From: Butyrivibrio sp.
GTDB lineage: Bacteria; Bacillota; Clostridia; Lachnospirales; Lachnospiraceae
Assembly: GCA_016291375.1 (NCBI GenBank)
Contig: JAEEXE010000007.1
Span: forward strand, 1-64,000
Reading direction: 5' to 3'
DNA: 64,000 bases
Below, piece after piece: positions 62,774 to 64,000 of this stretch (its first letter is position 1; each line of letters opens with the position of its first letter). A model generated the notes under the pieces. It was not told the origin of the DNA, made no database searches, and worked only from the letters and a program-made list of their open reading frames with translations. Made by a program: the position numbers and the translations under genes.

Positions 62774-63395
62774 CTACGTTGTCACTTTTTTTCTTTCTGC
62801 TCTGCGCAGAAGTTTTCTTCTTGGTTGTCTTGGTCCCGGTCTCTGTATTTAAAGCGTTATCTGCCCGATGTAAATCACCTGAAGTACTTACATTCAAGCC
62901 CATCTGACTTCTTGCTTCCGCAAGCTCTTTCTTGAAATCTTCGTACTCAGCTTCTGCTCTCTTCTGAAGTGTTGTGACATAGAGATCAGCTGACTTCTGA
63001 GCTGCTTCCATGATGCCTCCGAGCTGGATTGACGCTTCTGCAAGAGATTGTGAATTCTCTATTTTGAAAAGTGCATCATCTACTTGTTTCTGAAGCTCAT
63101 CCTTTTCTCTTGTGAGTCTGGCCTTAAGTCCGTTGATGTCCTTGTCGAACTTAGCCTGCATCTCAGCCTTCTGCTCATTGAACTTGGCTCTCATCTGGTT
63201 CTTCTCTTCATCAAAGCCTTTGAGCATCCTGGCTCTTTCATCTGCCATCTCTTTGAGCAACTGCTGTTTCTCTTTTTCAAGTTCTTCTTTCAGTTCTTCT
63301 TCATGTTTCTTAGCTGCTTCAGCTTCTTCCGAAAAAGTGATCATCATTTCCAGAAGTTCTGCTCTGCTAAGCTTTTTGAGATTAACTTCTGCCAT
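62766..63395 (-). CDS. Coiled-coil protein heading the pilus operon
   Basis: 209 residues from the ATG at 63395 (AAGGAT upstream); an earlier in-frame start would lie in the leader terminator and is rejected. Residues about 15-160 form a long charged coiled coil (EEELKEELEKEKQQLLKEM and similar), and the last 30 are Lys/Ser/Thr-rich. The start, VNLKKLSRAELLEMMITFSEE, recalls DivIVA-like or septum-associated coiled-coil proteins. There is no signal peptide, so it is cytoplasmic. It may position pilus assembly. The true function is unknown. Confidence 0.8.
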   Translation of the reverse strand: MAEVNLKKLSRAELLEMMITFSEEAEAAKKHEEELKEELEKEKQQLLKEMADERARMLKGFDEEKNQMRAKFNEQKAEMQAKFDKDINGLKARLTREKDELQKQVDDALFKIENSQSLAEASIQLGGIMEAAQKSADLYVTTLQKRAEAEYEDFKKELAEARSQMGLNVSTSGDLHRADNALNTETGTKTTKKKTSAQSRKKKSDNVDE

Positions 63396-63433
63396 AGCCC
63401 ATCCTTGTAAGTAATATTCGAATAATGTAAAAA

Positions 63434-63469
63434 GGTACACGCAACGACCATTCGGTCTTTGCATGTACC
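63434..63469 (-). terminator. Second leader terminator, next to the first pilus gene
   Basis: On the minus strand the stem GGTACATGCAAAGACC with a mostly complementary partner GGTCGTTGCGTGTACC around GAAT is followed by TTTTTAC. It lies 39 bases upstream of the ATG, so read-through is needed for any pilus message from the upstream promoter. Confidence 0.85.
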
Positions 63470-63491
63470 TTAATTGTAATCAATTAACAAT

Positions 63492-63590
63492 GGTATCGCA
63501 AAGTATCTATGGCCAGTTGCCTAATGTAATTACTTTCCCTGTACTTGCCGGAGTTCACCCGGCTGTTCGTCCATGAACTTAATTTGTACC
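63492..63590 (-). ncRNA. Unrecognised structured RNA element in the pilus leader
   Basis: About 99 nt between two terminators. On the minus strand GGTA/TACC closes the element; inside it are GTTC/GAAC, the strong GCCGG/CCGGC hairpin with a GTGAACT loop, and AAAGTA/TACTTT around a GGCAACTGGCC segment. This makes a plausible multi-helix junction with purine-rich joints, as in riboswitch aptamers. I do not recognise it. Its closing strand GGTAC is identical to the 5' end of the next terminator and could compete with it. Confidence 0.6.
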
Positions 63591-63596
63591 GTAATT

Positions 63597-63631
63597 AAAA
63601 AAATAAGACCGTCTGCTCGCACAGTCCGGTC
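63597..63631 (-). terminator. First leader terminator, riboswitch expression platform
   Basis: Stem GACCG/CGGTC with an internal CTGT/CAG stem, followed by TTATTTTTTTT on the minus strand. It comes 19 bases after the aptamer, as in a transcriptional riboswitch. Confidence 0.85.
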
Positions 63632-63649
63632 ACCATCATGGTGCCAACG

Positions 63650-63748
63650 AACTAGCACCAGCAACTGGCTGTCTTTCACATGTGTGATTAAGACCCTTTA
63701 GCTTTGCGTCACCATCTTTCAATGGCTTTGCCTTTTAAACGCTTAGTT
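63650..63748 (-). promoter_or_regulatory. c-di-GMP-I (GEMM-I) riboswitch aptamer
   Basis: On the minus strand P1 is AACTAAGC/GCTAGTT. Inside are GGCAAAGCCAT, the GAAA-type loop closed by CCAT/ATGG, and the diagnostic GACGCAAAGC, followed by a second arm GGGTCTT/AAGACAGCC that ends in AGTTGC. These match the conserved core of GEMM-I RNAs, which bind c-di-GMP between the two arms. A terminator follows within 20 bases, so the likely mode is control of read-through into the pilus operon. On or off cannot be told without folding. Confidence 0.88.
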
Positions 63749-63798
63749 TACTCTGGAACAACAACGCTTCATTCAAGTAATTTATTTGTGTGATTACC

Positions 63799-63827
63799 AA
63801 TATAAACTACTGGACACAAAAAAACAA
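63799..63827 (-). promoter_or_regulatory. Promoter of the pilus operon leader
   Basis: -35 TTGTTT (63822-63827) and -10 TATATT (63799-63804) are 17 bases apart on the minus strand, giving a leader of about 400 nt. The AT-rich 63828-64000 beyond it shows nothing else I can support. Confidence 0.65.
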
Positions 63828-64000
63828 CTACTTTTTCACAAAAAGTTCACAGTTTCCATACAAAAATAGTATTTTCTTAGATTTCATCTGCATTTTGCGT
63901 ATATAGGATTTTTTTAACTTTTTGCTTGGTTTCCAGTTTTTTCGAATCAAAACTGATCCGTGCGAAAGGATTTTATATATTCTGTTTGAAATCATTATAA

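Noticed and set aside
63481..63600. Second c-di-GMP aptamer
   Set aside because: A CGCAAAG and a GCCAGTTGCC resembling GEMM appear only on the plus strand, opposite to the leader, and the GAAA-type loop arm is missing. On the minus strand the fold does not match GEMM-I or GEMM-II.

Overview
The window reads like an anaerobic, low-to-mid-GC Firmicute of the Lachnospiraceae, closest in flavour to Butyrivibrio or Pseudobutyrivibrio (inference). The reasons are lipoprotein-dependent sugar ABC transporters of the LplB/LplC type, a kdu/kdg uronate pathway, a dgt-dnaG-rpoD block, a DUF6465-like protein, sortase-built pili, and dense carbohydrate loci with strong AGGAGG-type ribosome binding sites. 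Almost everything is on the minus strand. No transposase, phage gene or CRISPR array was seen.

Layout. 0-2.5 kb: the 5' part of a CPBP-type membrane protein, an Fe-S 23S rRNA uracil methyltransferase and a small unknown gene. 2.6-11.7 kb: a galactoside locus running LacI regulator, two permeases, a binding lipoprotein, a GH35 and a GH2 beta-galactosidase, with three matching LacI operators. 11.8-14.9 kb: two large palindromes, an orphan sugar-binding lipoprotein and a second LacI regulator that share an operator motif. 15-19.6 kb: a PadR / HAAS-membrane protein / DUF4097 envelope operon whose operator sits on its -10 box, then HD-GYP and acyltransferase-3 genes. 19.7-23.6 kb: kduI-kduD-eda-kdgK, the route from unsaturated pectin uronates to KDPG and on to pyruvate. 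23.8-24.2 kb: RNase P RNA. 26-34.4 kb: a dgt-dnaG-rpoD-trmK-nucleoside kinase-epimerase block, with an unusual 200-residue Lys/Ala/Thr/Glu tail on sigma A. 34.5-41 kb: small envelope, repeat-rich and enzyme genes.

41.1-50.3 kb is bounded by two identical tRNA-Leu genes (anticodon AAG) in opposite orientation, each followed by the same family of non-coding repeat. A six-unit 55-bp array lies beside one of them. Between the tRNAs is a second sugar transporter driven by a YesM/YesN-type two-component system. 50.4-52.8 kb holds a methyltransferase and a mecA operon with a CIRCE element over its promoter.

53-64 kb is the most striking region. It is a complete sortase pilus operon: coiled-coil protein, signal peptidase I, a 1589-residue LPNSG tip adhesin, an LPSTG major pilin, a class C sortase, an LPQTG minor subunit and a second sortase. 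In front of it is a 400-nt leader with a c-di-GMP-I (GEMM) riboswitch, a terminator, a second and unrecognised structured element, and a second terminator. That architecture predicts c-di-GMP control of pilus synthesis, with a second unknown input.
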